Counted from the stretch's first letter, positions 16,120 through 25,396 are shown. The stretch is 56,581 nucleotides of DNA from Paenibacillus sp. Soil522 (GCF_001428245.1 NZ_LMRV01000049.1:1-56581), one strand, 5' to 3'. The notes: generated from the letters alone by a model not told the origin. Program-made: numbers and translations.

Positions 16120-17049
16120 ATGAAAGCGGATGCCGTGTTCGAAGGCGGAGGCGTAAGGGGTATTGCATTTATTGGCGCTATTCAAGTGATGGAGGAAAAT
16201 GGATACGAATGGGAACGCATAGCCGGAACATCTGCAGGAGCAGTTGTGGCGGCGCTTCTGGCCTGCGGGTATAGTGCCCGCGAATTAATTGAAATTATGA
16301 ATACGCTCGATTACTCCCGTTTGCTCGGAAAAACATGGGTTCATTATTTACCCTTTGTCGGGAAAGCGCTTCCGCTTCTTTTCCGGTCAGGAATTTACTT
16401 AAACACACCGTTGGAAGAGAAGTTAACGTACTGGCTGAACCAAAAAGGTGTATCTACCTTCGGCGATTTGCCGGATGGAAAGCTGAAAATTATCGCATCC
16501 GATATCAGCAGCGGAAAGATGCTGGTTCTGCCGGACGACCTGGTACGCTATGATATTTTACCTTCTCAGTTCCCGATTGCCGCCGCGGTTAGGATGAGCA
16601 CAACGCTTCCCTACTTTTTCCAACCGTACCGGTTGCAAGCGAAAATAAGAAGAAAACCGTTTTATATTCTCGATGGGGGGCTTCTCAGCAATTATCCAAT
16701 CTGGCTGTTTGATGTAGAGGGGATTCCGAATTGGCCCACTTTTGGATTCCGGTTATTAGGAGCACATACAGAAACCCCGTTTTATGATATTTATGGCCCC
16801 TTCTCGATGTTTCGCGCTATGTTCCAGACTATGCTTAGAGCGCATGATCAACGGCATGTGGACAAACACGCCAGAAAACGGACTGTTTTTATCCCAACGG
16901 GCCGGGTGACGACCACTCAGTTTTCTCTAAGCGCAGAAGACCGGGATATGCTGTTTCAGTCCGGGCAGCAAACAGCCCGTAAATTTCTGGCAGGATGGGA
17001 TTATGAGAAATACGTTAAGGAGTTCCGAAGCTCTCACGAACCGGTGTAG
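16120..17049 (+). CDS. Patatin-like phospholipase
   Basis: 309 residues with the Ser-Asp dyad of patatins: oxyanion loop EGGGVRG (8-14), nucleophile S38 in GTSAG, and D185 in LDGGLLSNYP. It hydrolyses acyl groups from lipids, at the cytoplasmic side since no signal peptide is seen. GGAGGACG precedes the ATG. Bacterial patatins act in lipid turnover or as effectors of some defence systems, but no cyclase or other defence partner is adjacent. Treat it as a general phospholipase. Confidence 0.85.
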   Translation: MKADAVFEGGGVRGIAFIGAIQVMEENGYEWERIAGTSAGAVVAALLACGYSARELIEIMNTLDYSRLLGKTWVHYLPFVGKALPLLFRSGIYLNTPLEEKLTYWLNQKGVSTFGDLPDGKLKIIASDISSGKMLVLPDDLVRYDILPSQFPIAAAVRMSTTLPYFFQPYRLQAKIRRKPFYILDGGLLSNYPIWLFDVEGIPNWPTFGFRLLGAHTETPFYDIYGPFSMFRAMFQTMLRAHDQRHVDKHARKRTVFIPTGRVTTTQFSLSAEDRDMLFQSGQQTARKFLAGWDYEKYVKEFRSSHEPV

Positions 17050-17114
17050 GCGATAATACGTTTCAACCCTGTTCTTATGCTCATACCTTAATGGAACAGG
17101 GGAGGAATGAAAGT

Positions 17115-17501
17115 ATGGCAAATAACGGATCATTATGTGATCGGTTCTCAACGATTATCGGTGGCCAAGCCGGCTTCGCTGGCGGAAAGTGCGTATCAAC
17201 AATAAACCGGGATCAGATCAGAGCAACTATCTTGGGAAAAAGATTTAGAGCAACGTCTTCGTTTTCATTCGAATCCTTAAATCATAAAACGGGCAAAGCA
17301 CTTTGTGTAGGCAGAGCAGTATTTTTACAAAAAGAAGTAAATACATTTATTTCGGCCATTCGCAATCAAGGAATAAAAGTGACGTCTGTACGAAATGAAT
17401 GGCTGTTCGAGCAGCCCCGATTGATTTATATTAATATCGAAGCAGTTGAAAATCCGCTCTGTTTCGCAAGAAAAGTCAGGAAAGCGCTGGATGCTATTTA
17501 A
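17115..17501 (+). CDS. DUF1259 (LppY/LpqO-like) protein
   Basis: 128 residues with the DUF1259 pattern: an IIGGQAGFAGGKC start, TILGKRF, SFSFESL, a central GKALCVGRAVFLQKEVNTFISAIRNQGIKVT, and LFEQPRLIYINIEAVENP. ATG 17115 is chosen for its GGGGAGG at good spacing. The usual H-N-H in the family's active-like motif reads RNEW here, so a conserved histidine pair may be missing. Function is unknown; some members are secreted lipoproteins, but no signal peptide is present here. Confidence 0.7.
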   Translation: MANNGSLCDRFSTIIGGQAGFAGGKCVSTINRDQIRATILGKRFRATSSFSFESLNHKTGKALCVGRAVFLQKEVNTFISAIRNQGIKVTSVRNEWLFEQPRLIYINIEAVENPLCFARKVRKALDAI

Positions 17502-17527
17502 TGTAAGGGAAATTCCGGTTTTCAGGG

Positions 17528-17560
17528 AGTCGCGTGCTTGCACGCGGCTTCTTTTTATTT
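17528..17560 (+). terminator. Terminator after the DUF1259 gene
   Basis: Stem AGTCGCGTG/CACGCGGCT with a tight loop, followed by TCTTTTTATTTTT. Confidence 0.8.
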
Positions 17561-17722
17561 TTAGCTCCCAGGAACGAATTTCATCCTTATTTGCCTGGTA
17601 TCGTATGTTATCCCAATTGTCCCCCTTTACAAAAACTACGTCCCCGTTTAACGGATACACAATACTTGGCCTATACCATTAAGGAGGGAAGAAAAAATTC
17701 GGATAGGCCGGGAGGAGAATAA

Positions 17723-18568
17723 ATGATGAGATTAGTTCTGATGGGAGATTTGCATTATCACGAAATCGATAAGTCGGTTCCGGGATTGCTGGAGGCGCGG
17801 ACTGCTTTCTATCACACCTTGCTGGGACGTTTTTTGGATATGGATGCCGACTTGCATATATCGCTTGGAGACCTTACGAATTTTGGATCATCCTTGGAGC
17901 TGGAGGAGGTTTACGGGCTGCTGCAGCGTGAGGATAGAAATTTTATCCATGTGCTGGGCAACCATGATCTCTATTGGCAGACAAGAAGGGAAGTGCTGGA
18001 GATTACGGGCCAGCAGCGTTATCACGCGATTGATACCGAGACCGCGATGCTGGTGTTTCTCGACACGGCCAAAGAATTGGACTTTGATGACTGGGGCGGC
18101 TGGCTTGACGATGAACAGCTGCAATGGCTGGAAAGCAAGGTAGAAGCATCCGGAACGAAGCCGCTGCTCGTCTTCGGCCATCATCCCGTTTATAACACAA
18201 CGGCAAGATCGGAGAGAGAGAAAGGCTCAATCCATCCGGACATTGACATGTGGCGCATTTTGAACCGTAAAAAAGGGGTAGGCTTCTATTTCAACGGTCA
18301 CACGCATGTGGATTCGATCGTTGCTCAAAACAACTGGACCTTCGTACAGTTATCCGCCTGTCTGGATCAGCATGGCTTCCGGATTGTGGAATTAGCGGAT
18401 GAGGCGATAACCATTTCGGCAGTAGATATTACGGATGCAGACGTTCTGGAGAACGCCCCTCTGCTGCATCAGCATATGGTGCATTTCAGCCATAACCCTG
18501 ATGCCCGGGGGACAGACGCGGACCGCGAGCTAGTTATTCCCTTGCTGACCGCTGCACAGCCGAAATAA
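17723..18568 (+). CDS. Calcineurin-like metallophosphoesterase
   Basis: 281 residues with all five metal-binding blocks in order: GDLHYH (D9, H11), GDLTN (D50), GNHD (N80, H81), GHHP (H153) and GHTH (H193, H195). No signal peptide, so cytosolic. GGGAGGAG precedes the start. GlpP follows 18 bp after its stop, making it the first gene of the glycerol-phosphate region. A role in hydrolysing phosphodiesters or glycerophosphoryl compounds fits the context, but the substrate is not readable from the motifs. Confidence 0.85.
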   Translation: MMRLVLMGDLHYHEIDKSVPGLLEARTAFYHTLLGRFLDMDADLHISLGDLTNFGSSLELEEVYGLLQREDRNFIHVLGNHDLYWQTRREVLEITGQQRYHAIDTETAMLVFLDTAKELDFDDWGGWLDDEQLQWLESKVEASGTKPLLVFGHHPVYNTTARSEREKGSIHPDIDMWRILNRKKGVGFYFNGHTHVDSIVAQNNWTFVQLSACLDQHGFRIVELADEAITISAVDITDADVLENAPLLHQHMVHFSHNPDARGTDADRELVIPLLTAAQPK

Positions 18569-18586
18569 TAGGAGGAGGCGGCAGAG

Positions 18587-19216
18587 ATGAAGAACCCAAT
18601 GAACCATGACGTCTTTTTCAAAGGGCTCGTCACGCACAGAAGGATCGCTTCCATCAAGGATCCGAGACATATCGAAGTCGCTCTATCGCTTCGCAGTCAA
18701 TTAAGCGGCATCTTTCTGTTAACGGGCCACATCGGAGTCGTAAAGGGCTATGTCGACGTGTTCAAGGAGCATCAGCTGCCGATCTTCCTGCATCTGGATA
18801 AGATTGGCGGCCTCAGCACGGACAACTATGGACTCGAATATTTGGCGAAGGTCATCAAGCCGACCGGCATTATTTCGACGAAAACCAATGTGGTGAAAAC
18901 CGCGAAGAAAATGGATCTAATCACCATACAACGCTTCTTCCTCGTCGACACCGAAGGGCTGGACAATATCGCCAAGAGCCTTTGCCAGATCGAGCCTGAC
19001 ATCATTGAAGTGATGCCTGCCCGCATTCCCGACATGATCGGCAAGGTGAAAGCATTCACTTCGATCCCTATTATTACCGGGGGTTTATTATATGAGCAAA
19101 GCCATGCGGAGGAATGCTTGAAATATGGAGCAACGGCTATCTCATCGTCTAAGCCCGAGCTGTGGAGTGGTGCGGCACCTCTTCCAAACAAGAAGAAAGT
19201 CCGGCAAATCATATAA
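18587..19216 (+). CDS. glpP: GlpP, glycerol-3-phosphate-responsive antiterminator
   Basis: 209 residues of the GlpP family (TIM-barrel-like RNA binding antiterminator). Recognisable stretches are IFLLTGHIGVVKGYVDVFK, IFLHLDKIGGL, TKTNVVKTAKKM.LITIQRFFLVD, EVMPARIPDMI and PIITGGLLYEQ. In Bacillus subtilis GlpP binds leader RNA in the presence of glycerol-3-phosphate and lets transcription pass a terminator before glp genes. Here a terminator hairpin lies at 19331-19387, between glpP and the transporter genes, which is the expected target. GGAGGAGG gives it a strong ribosome site. Confidence 0.88.
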   Translation: MKNPMNHDVFFKGLVTHRRIASIKDPRHIEVALSLRSQLSGIFLLTGHIGVVKGYVDVFKEHQLPIFLHLDKIGGLSTDNYGLEYLAKVIKPTGIISTKTNVVKTAKKMDLITIQRFFLVDTEGLDNIAKSLCQIEPDIIEVMPARIPDMIGKVKAFTSIPIITGGLLYEQSHAEECLKYGATAISSSKPELWSGAAPLPNKKKVRQII

Positions 19217-19330
19217 GTCTACCGACCGCGGGCGAATTCATATAATCTTTGCAACCCGATAACACAGCGTTAATAGTTGCCGAGTATCATTCATTATGAA
19301 AAGTAAATAGCAATCGGTTGGAGCATTGGA

Positions 19331-19387
19331 GAAACCTTATCCGCTGTGGACGTTTATGTCTACGGCAGGATTAAGGTTTCTTTTTTT
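19331..19387 (+). promoter_or_regulatory. Leader terminator, probable GlpP antitermination target
   Basis: GAAACCTTA (19331-19339) pairs with TAAGGTTTC (19372-19380), with further partial pairing inside, and is followed by seven T. It lies in the non-coding leader of the transporter operon, 46 bp before the solute-binding-protein start, directly after glpP. A terminator in front of the genes and next to a GlpP gene is the known glp control design. No clear promoter was found between 19217 and 19330. Confidence 0.7.
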
Positions 19388-19432
19388 ATGCCGCCGGCCT
19401 ATTCAAACAAAGAAAAGGTGGAGGATTGGACA

Positions 19433-20761
19433 ATGGTTAAAAAGCTTACTGCACTCTCGCTGGCGATTTTCATGGTGGTGGTATTGGCGGCTTGCGGAGC
19501 GAACGACACGAATGGCAGCACGGGCAATGCAAACCGCGGGGCGAATGCGGAGAGCACGGATTCCGCGGCGTCCGAAAAAATTGTCATTAAGTACTGGTAC
19601 GCGTTCGGCGACAAGATCGAGGAAGCAAAGCTGCACATGGTCAAGGAATTCAATGAATCGCAGGACAAAATCGAAGTGGTAGCCGAGCATCAAGGCGACT
19701 ACGACGATCTTCATGCCAAAGTGCAAGCGGCGTTCGCAGCGGGAGACGCTCCTGCGGTATCCGATCTTGAAATTGCCTCTACCGGCGTATTTGCCCGCTC
19801 GGGCATGCTGCAAGAGCTGACGGCTTACGCGGAGAGAGATAAGGATCAGCTTCAGCTAGACGATTTCAATCCGGGCTTGATGGGGAACGCTTATGTGGAC
19901 GATAAACTGTTTGGCCTTCCTTTCATGCGAAGCACACCGATTTTATATAAAAATGTCACGATGCTGAAAGACGCCGGCCTCGATCCGGAAGGTCCGAAGA
20001 CTTGGGATGAGCTGGAGCAGTATTCCCGCGTTTTGAAGGAGAAAGGGAAAGTCGGAATGACGGTGGCTGCCGATATCTGGTTCTACGAAGGTCTGGTTGC
20101 TCAAAGCGGAGGCCGAATGCTGAGCGAGGACGGCAAAACGGCTGCATTCAATTCGCCGGAAGGCGTGGCGCCGGTAGAGTTTTGGAAGAGATTAGCGGGC
20201 GAAGGCCTCATCAAAATTCCTGTAGGCGACGAAGCGGGAGCCACGGCGGAGAAAGATTGGGCGAATCAAATGTCGGCCTTCAAGTTCGGCTCGACAGCAG
20301 GGGTAACCGCAAGTTTGGAAATCGCAAAGGGCAATGGCTTTGAATTGGTTACGGCGTTTATGCCTGCTAACGTCAGCTACGGCGTTCCAACCGGCGGCTG
20401 TCAGCTTGTTATGACGTCGAAGAGCAGCGAGGAAGAGAAAGAAGCGGCTTGGGAGTTCATTAAGTGGATGACATCCAAGGAAAACACGATCTACCAGCAT
20501 AAGCATGTCGGTTACCTGCCGACAAGGCTATCTGCTGTGGAGAGCGAAGAGCTGAAGACACATTTTGCACAGTTTCCGCAGTTTAAAGTAGCCGTGGATC
20601 AATTGGAATACGCGAGACCGCGTCCGATGGAGAACGCATATCCGGAAGTAGCCAAGATTATTAAGGAATCGATTCAGAAGGCTATTCTTGATCCGAAAAC
20701 GTCCCCGCAGGACGCGCTCAATGAAGCGGCTGAGAAAGCCAACAAGCTGCTTAGTAAATAA
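19433..20761 (+). CDS. ugpB: ABC transporter solute-binding lipoprotein, UgpB-like
   Basis: 442 residues from ATG 19433 (GGTGGAGG upstream). The signal peptide MVKKLTALSLAIFMVVVLAA ends at a lipobox LAA|C with lipidated C21. The mature protein is a family 1 extracellular binding protein (IKYWYAFG, WDELEQYSRVLK, AAWEFIKWMTS). The sugar-type fold alone would not name the ligand. GlpP, the GDPDs and the YxGFRPEQ-type ATPase point to glycerol-3-phosphate or glycerophosphodiesters. It captures the ligand outside the cell and passes it to the permeases. Confidence 0.8.
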   Translation: MVKKLTALSLAIFMVVVLAACGANDTNGSTGNANRGANAESTDSAASEKIVIKYWYAFGDKIEEAKLHMVKEFNESQDKIEVVAEHQGDYDDLHAKVQAAFAAGDAPAVSDLEIASTGVFARSGMLQELTAYAERDKDQLQLDDFNPGLMGNAYVDDKLFGLPFMRSTPILYKNVTMLKDAGLDPEGPKTWDELEQYSRVLKEKGKVGMTVAADIWFYEGLVAQSGGRMLSEDGKTAAFNSPEGVAPVEFWKRLAGEGLIKIPVGDEAGATAEKDWANQMSAFKFGSTAGVTASLEIAKGNGFELVTAFMPANVSYGVPTGGCQLVMTSKSSEEEKEAAWEFIKWMTSKENTIYQHKHVGYLPTRLSAVESEELKTHFAQFPQFKVAVDQLEYARPRPMENAYPEVAKIIKESIQKAILDPKTSPQDALNEAAEKANKLLSK

Positions 20762-20793
20762 TTAAGCTTTTGCACACGGCAAGCTGTTCAGTC

Positions 20794-20826
20794 GGGAGAA
20801 GGATTCCGGTCCGGGAGTCCTCTCCC
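20794..20826 (+). other. Stem-loop in the ugpB-HAD gap
   Basis: GGGAGA...AGGA pairs with TCCT.CTCCC. No T run follows, so it probably acts on mRNA stability or processing after the highly expressed binding-protein gene, not as a terminator. Confidence 0.45.
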
Positions 20827-20858
20827 TCTAAATCATAAGAGCTGAGAGGTTACACCAT

Positions 20859-21755
20859 ATGTTCAACGATAATTGGTTGTCCGAGATTAAAGTTATTATT
20901 TTCGACATGGACGGTACGCTGTACCAGGAAGACACATACCTGGAGCGCTATATTCGTTATCTGCTGGAGGGAACGGAGCACGAGGGGGAGACCGAGGCGG
21001 CTATCCGCGCGGGAAGAGCCATTTTAACAGGGGAGCATCCCTTCCAATTCGGCCATTTCTACCATACGCGGGATGATGTGGCGCTGGTGCGGCAGGAAGA
21101 AAGCTTCGTTCAAGGCTTCTCGTGGGAAGGGAACGCGATCGGTGAAATTGCCCGCTCATATGGAGCTTTATCGTCCGAGGCAGCTCATCTGATTCATATC
21201 GGCGATCCGTGGGGAGTTGCGGCGGTCGTCAGTCACAAATACAAGCTTCCCGAAGGGAAAAGGCAATCGGCGTTCGAGAGGGTCCGCAAGGAGATGGTTG
21301 CTGCACCCTATCATTTCGAGTTCCGCAGCGAGTTGTTTCAGGCCATTGAAGAGCTTGCTGCCGTTGACCGGAAGATCCTTATGACGAATACGTATTTGGA
21401 GTCGGGAATCGAGTTTCTGAATTACATGCAGATCCGCCATTTGTTCACAGAAGTGTATTGCGGCGCGGAGAAGCCGCTTGGCTTACGTTATTATTTCACG
21501 AAGCTGCTGGGACAGGGGTATCAGCCGCATGAAATTTTGTCGATCGGCGATAACCCGTGGAATGATCTGCACCCGGTCAAGCGGCTTGGCGGCAAAACCT
21601 GCTTTATTTCCCCTTATTCAAGCAGTGATCCTGAAAGCTGGAATTTGCGCCTAACGACTCTGGATGAGCTGGAGCAGCTCATGCGTGCGATTCAGGAATC
21701 CACTACAAGGAGGACATTAACGGATGGCGAAGATCGAGCTGAAGCATATAAGTAA
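20859..21755 (+). CDS. HAD-superfamily hydrolase
   Basis: 298 residues with HAD motifs: I, FDMDGTLYQ (nucleophile and general acid Asp); II, MTNTY; III, lysine in CGAEKPLG; IV, SIGDNPWNDL. Such enzymes are small-molecule phosphatases. Its 3' end overlaps the ATPase gene by 32 bp, so it is a true member of the transport operon. Dephosphorylating imported glycerol-3-phosphate to glycerol and phosphate is a reasonable guess for phosphate scavenging. The substrate is not shown by the motifs. Confidence 0.8.
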   Translation: MFNDNWLSEIKVIIFDMDGTLYQEDTYLERYIRYLLEGTEHEGETEAAIRAGRAILTGEHPFQFGHFYHTRDDVALVRQEESFVQGFSWEGNAIGEIARSYGALSSEAAHLIHIGDPWGVAAVVSHKYKLPEGKRQSAFERVRKEMVAAPYHFEFRSELFQAIEELAAVDRKILMTNTYLESGIEFLNYMQIRHLFTEVYCGAEKPLGLRYYFTKLLGQGYQPHEILSIGDNPWNDLHPVKRLGGKTCFISPYSSSDPESWNLRLTTLDELEQLMRAIQESTTRRTLTDGEDRAEAYK

Positions 21756-22794
21756 GAAATTCAAAGATGAAACCATCATTGAAGACTTGAATTTAACGAT
21801 CAAGGACGGGTCGTTCACCGTTCTTGTTGGACCTTCGGGCTGCGGCAAATCAACGACCTTGCGTATGGTAGCCGGACTTGAGAAGCAATCCGGCGGCGAA
21901 ATATGGATTGACGACAAATGCGTGAACGATACGCCGCCCGGGCTGCGGGACGTGGCGATGGTTTTTCAGAACTACGCCCTGTATCCGACGATGACCGTTC
22001 GCGGCAATATCGAGTTCGGCCTGAGGAATAGAGGCGTTGCGAGGAACGAGCGTGAGAAGCTGGTGAAGGATATTTCGGAGATCGTCGGGTTAACGCCGCA
22101 TCTGGATAAGAAGCCGCAGAGCCTCTCCGGCGGACAGCGTCAACGGGTGGCACTCGCTCGCGCGATGGTGAAGCAGCCGAAGGTGTTCATACTCGATGAG
22201 CCTTTGTCCAATCTGGACGCCAAGCTGCGGAATCAGATGAGGACGGAGCTGATTCAGCTTCATAAGCGGCTGGGAACGACCTTTGTCTATGTGACGCATG
22301 ATCAGGTGGAAGCCATGTCCATGGGGGATGAGATCATCGTGATGAATAAGGGAGTCATTCAACAGGCGGACTCCCCGATGAAGCTCTATCATGATCCCGC
22401 AAATTTATTTACCGCTGAGTTTATCGGGACCCCGGCAATGAACATGATGAAGATGAAGGATGTGCATGGTTTGGATATTCAGACGGCCGCCAACATCGGT
22501 CATGTAGGGTTCCGTCCTGAGCAAGCAATCATTCATGCAAGTGCGGATATCGAAGGTTACGCCATAGAAGGCGACATCCTAACCCGCGAGGGCTTAGGAG
22601 CGGAAAATATTTACCAGATCCAAGCGCGGACCGGCGTCTTTTTTATCAAAACGTTTCTTACGCCCTTAGAGACCGCTGATCGCGTGAAAGTTACGATCCC
22701 ATACGAGCAGCTCTATTATTTCGGGCTGAGCGGGGAAAGGCTGCGCGGCATCGAGGCAAGCACAAAACGTTTTGTCGCAGCCGGAGGGAACTGA
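21724..22794 (+). CDS. ugpC: ABC transporter ATP-binding protein, UgpC/MsmX-like
   Basis: 356 residues. Walker A is GPSGCGKST (36-44), signature LSGGQRQR (134-141), Walker B VFILDEP (154-160) and the switch histidine H192 in YVTHDQ. A C-terminal TOBE-like regulatory domain carries VGFRPEQ, typical of the carbohydrate uptake (CUT1) group. AAGGAGGAC precedes the ATG, which lies inside the HAD gene. The permease gene starts 1 bp after its stop. Confidence 0.88.
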   Translation: MAKIELKHISKKFKDETIIEDLNLTIKDGSFTVLVGPSGCGKSTTLRMVAGLEKQSGGEIWIDDKCVNDTPPGLRDVAMVFQNYALYPTMTVRGNIEFGLRNRGVARNEREKLVKDISEIVGLTPHLDKKPQSLSGGQRQRVALARAMVKQPKVFILDEPLSNLDAKLRNQMRTELIQLHKRLGTTFVYVTHDQVEAMSMGDEIIVMNKGVIQQADSPMKLYHDPANLFTAEFIGTPAMNMMKMKDVHGLDIQTAANIGHVGFRPEQAIIHASADIEGYAIEGDILTREGLGAENIYQIQARTGVFFIKTFLTPLETADRVKVTIPYEQLYYFGLSGERLRGIEASTKRFVAAGGN

Positions 22795-22795
22795 C

Positions 22796-23668
22796 ATGAC
22801 ATTATGGGAGAAGCTGCGTCCGTACGGGATGGTAGCCCCGGCCATTATCATCTTTTCATTGTTCTTTATTTATCCGATTTTTTACATGATCTACTTAAGC
22901 ATGTTCGATTGGAACTTTGTCAGCCCGACCAAGACGTTCGTCGGCTTTCAGAATTTTAAAGATCTTCTGCTGGAACCGGATTTCCGGCAGGTGCTCTCGA
23001 ATACGACGCTCTATACGGTATTGACGGTGACGTTAACGACCGGAATCGCGTTGCTGCTTGCACTGTGGCTGAACAGGAAGAGTTTCTTCCACGGCTTCGT
23101 GCAGGGCGCTATCTTCAGCCCGCATATTATTTCACTCGTATCCATCTCGCTGCTTTGGAGCTGGCTGATGGATCCCGAATACGGGCTGCTGAACTGGGTG
23201 ATTGGGCTCGCCGGCTTCGGCAAGCTGGATTGGCTGTCCCATCCGAGCACGTCGCTGATCTCGCTGGTCATGGTGGCCGTATGGAAAGGACTCGGCTACA
23301 ACGCCCTTGTGTTTATCGCAGGTCTGCAAAGCATCCCGGGCGATATTTACGAAGCGGCTTCCTTGGACCGTTCCAAGCCTTGGACGACCTTCATGAAGCT
23401 GATCCTGCCGATGCTGTCGCCGACGATTTTCTTCCTCGTGATCATCAACATGATCGGATCGTTCCAAGTGTTCGAGACCATCGCGATCATGACGCAAGGA
23501 GGACCGGTCAATTCGACCAACACGCTGGTGTATTACATCTATGAATATGGATTCCGTTTCTTCAAGATCGGCTATGCCTCGGCTGCCGGCGTCATCCTGC
23601 TGGTTATCGTAGGGATATTAACGATGATTTACTTCAAGTTGCTGTCGAATCGCGTTCATTACCGTTAG
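22796..23668 (+). CDS. ugpA: ABC transporter permease, UgpA-like
   Basis: 290 residues from ATG 22796, with GGAGGG upstream inside the ATPase gene. Six membrane helices are predicted. The ATPase-contact EAA loop is EAASLDRSKPWTTFMKLILP. N-terminal KLRPYGMVAPAIIIFSLFFIYPIFY is typical of CUT1 permeases. It forms the membrane channel with the next gene product. Confidence 0.87.
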   Translation: MTLWEKLRPYGMVAPAIIIFSLFFIYPIFYMIYLSMFDWNFVSPTKTFVGFQNFKDLLLEPDFRQVLSNTTLYTVLTVTLTTGIALLLALWLNRKSFFHGFVQGAIFSPHIISLVSISLLWSWLMDPEYGLLNWVIGLAGFGKLDWLSHPSTSLISLVMVAVWKGLGYNALVFIAGLQSIPGDIYEAASLDRSKPWTTFMKLILPMLSPTIFFLVIINMIGSFQVFETIAIMTQGGPVNSTNTLVYYIYEYGFRFFKIGYASAAGVILLVIVGILTMIYFKLLSNRVHYR

Positions 23669-23674
23669 AAAGAG

Positions 23675-24604
23675 GTGAAGCTGTTGAAAGCTGCAAACAA
23701 TACGATCGGCGGTACTCCAATCGGGCCGGCTGCCGAGGACAAGTGGACGATTCTGCGCAGTAAACCGGCGATTTTGCGAAAAGCGTTACGGGCTGCGCTT
23801 CGCGTGTTTAATGTGGCCGGCCTGCTGGCACTGGTGCTGATCTTTGCCATGCCATTCATCTGGATGCTCTCCACGTCGCTGAAGACGCTGCCGGAGACGA
23901 TGATATTTCCGCCGGAGTGGATTCCCAGCAATCCTGTTTGGCAAAATTACGCCGATGCATGGAATACAGGGCCGTTCCTGAGCTATTTCGTGAACAGCGT
24001 CGTTATCGCGGTCGGCATACTCATTCTGCAAATGCTGACGATTATTCCGGCTTCCTATGCTTTTGCAAGGTACAAGTTCAGAGGCTCAAGCTTTCTGTTC
24101 GGCATCGTTATGGTGACGCTGATGATCCCGGCGCAGTTAATCTTTCTTCCCGTCTACCTGGAGCTGAGCGCCTTCAAGCTGCTTAATACGCATCTCGGTC
24201 TCATTCTTCCCTTTGCGTCGAGCGCCTTCGGCATCTTCCTGCTGCGGCAGGCGTTCATGCAAATCTCGGATGAATTGCTTGAAGCGGCGCGGCTCGATCA
24301 GGCGGCCGAGTGGAAAATCATCGTCCGGATCATGGTGCCGATGGTGAAGCCGGTACTCGTCACCTTTGCTTTGTTCAGCTTCATTGCCCATTGGAACGAC
24401 TACTTCTGGCCGCTCGTCATGACGACGAATGAAACGGCGCGAACGCTGCCTCTCGGCATCGCGAAGATTAGAGAAGTGGAAGGTGTCGCGACATGGAATA
24501 TTTTAATGGCCGGCAACCTGATTCTGGTGGCACCGATTCTTGCCGTATTTTTCCTGTCGCAGCGTCAAATTATAAAAGCATTCGTGTATAACGGCGTTAA
24601 ATAA
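23675..24604 (+). CDS. ugpE: ABC transporter permease, UgpE-like
   Basis: Up to 309 residues with six helices and the EAA loop EAARLDQAAEWKIIVRIMVP. A GTG at 23675 and a TTG at 23684 are both possible starts; AGAGG at 23670 is better spaced for the TTG (306 residues). The N-terminus is longer than usual and polar before the first helix (VAGLLALVLIFAMPFIWML). It pairs with UgpA. Confidence 0.85.
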   Translation: MKLLKAANNTIGGTPIGPAAEDKWTILRSKPAILRKALRAALRVFNVAGLLALVLIFAMPFIWMLSTSLKTLPETMIFPPEWIPSNPVWQNYADAWNTGPFLSYFVNSVVIAVGILILQMLTIIPASYAFARYKFRGSSFLFGIVMVTLMIPAQLIFLPVYLELSAFKLLNTHLGLILPFASSAFGIFLLRQAFMQISDELLEAARLDQAAEWKIIVRIMVPMVKPVLVTFALFSFIAHWNDYFWPLVMTTNETARTLPLGIAKIREVEGVATWNILMAGNLILVAPILAVFFLSQRQIIKAFVYNGVK

Positions 24605-24627
24605 AAGAACGGAAGGACTGAGACACT

Positions 24628-25368
24628 ATGATTACAATCGTTGCTCACCGTGGATGGTCGGGGGAAGCGCCCGAGAATACAATGGCAGCATTCAAGCTGG
24701 CTTTGACGGAACCAGATATCGCCATCATCGAGCTCGACGTGCATCTATCGAAGGACGGAGTCCCTGTTGTCATCCATGATCACACGCTGAATCGCACGAC
24801 GAGCGGCATAGGGCGGGTCAAAGACTATACGCTAGAGGAATTGCGCCGGGTGGATGCGGGCAGTTGGTTCGATCCGCAATTCGCGGAAGAGCGGATTCCG
24901 ACGCTGGAGGAAGTGCTAGAGCTCGCGAAGGGACGCTGCATGCTGCATGTGGAGCTGAAGACGATGGGCGATGAGTATGAAGGAATGGAGGAGAAAGTGA
25001 TTGCGGTCATTCATCGCCACGGCATGAAGGACGAGGTCGTACTCTCCTCCTTCGACCATGATTCTATGAAGCGGGCGAACGAGATCGATCCGTCCATCCG
25101 GACGGGGCTGATCTTCATGGGCAAGCCGATGCTGCTCGCTGAACAGCTCCGGTATGCGGGCGCAACGAGCGTATCTATGCATTATGCTTTCGTTACGCGT
25201 GATGTGGTGAATGAGATGGCCGAGAATGGGATCGACATGGGCCTGTGGACAGTCGATGACCCGGACATTCTTGCCGGCATCATCGAACAATATCCCGATA
25301 TGCGCATTACGACGAACTATCCGGACCGCGTGCTCCGAATTGTGAGGCAAGCTCGTGTAACCTTTTAA
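24628..25368 (+). CDS. ugpQ: Cytosolic glycerophosphodiester phosphodiesterase, UgpQ-like
   Basis: 246 residues with the GDPD TIM-barrel motifs: catalytic histidine in HRGWSGEAPENTMAAF, E and D in ELDVHLSKDGVPVVIHDHTLNRTT (second catalytic histidine), the HVELKTMG acidic motif, and a C-terminal GLWTVDD. It releases glycerol-3-phosphate from deacylated phospholipids. No signal peptide, so it works on imported diesters. It is the fifth downstream gene of the transporter operon. Confidence 0.9.
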   Translation: MITIVAHRGWSGEAPENTMAAFKLALTEPDIAIIELDVHLSKDGVPVVIHDHTLNRTTSGIGRVKDYTLEELRRVDAGSWFDPQFAEERIPTLEEVLELAKGRCMLHVELKTMGDEYEGMEEKVIAVIHRHGMKDEVVLSSFDHDSMKRANEIDPSIRTGLIFMGKPMLLAEQLRYAGATSVSMHYAFVTRDVVNEMAENGIDMGLWTVDDPDILAGIIEQYPDMRITTNYPDRVLRIVRQARVTF

Positions 25369-25396
25369 GTCAACGGTTCAGTCAGGAAGGGGTGGA

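Noticed and set aside
16120..17049. Patatin as effector of a CBASS defence system
   Set aside because: No cGAS-like cyclase or ancillary gene is adjacent; neighbours are metabolic and a DUF1259 gene.
20794..20826. Terminator between ugpB and the HAD gene
   Set aside because: The stem has no T run and the downstream genes are tightly linked; read as a processing or stability element.
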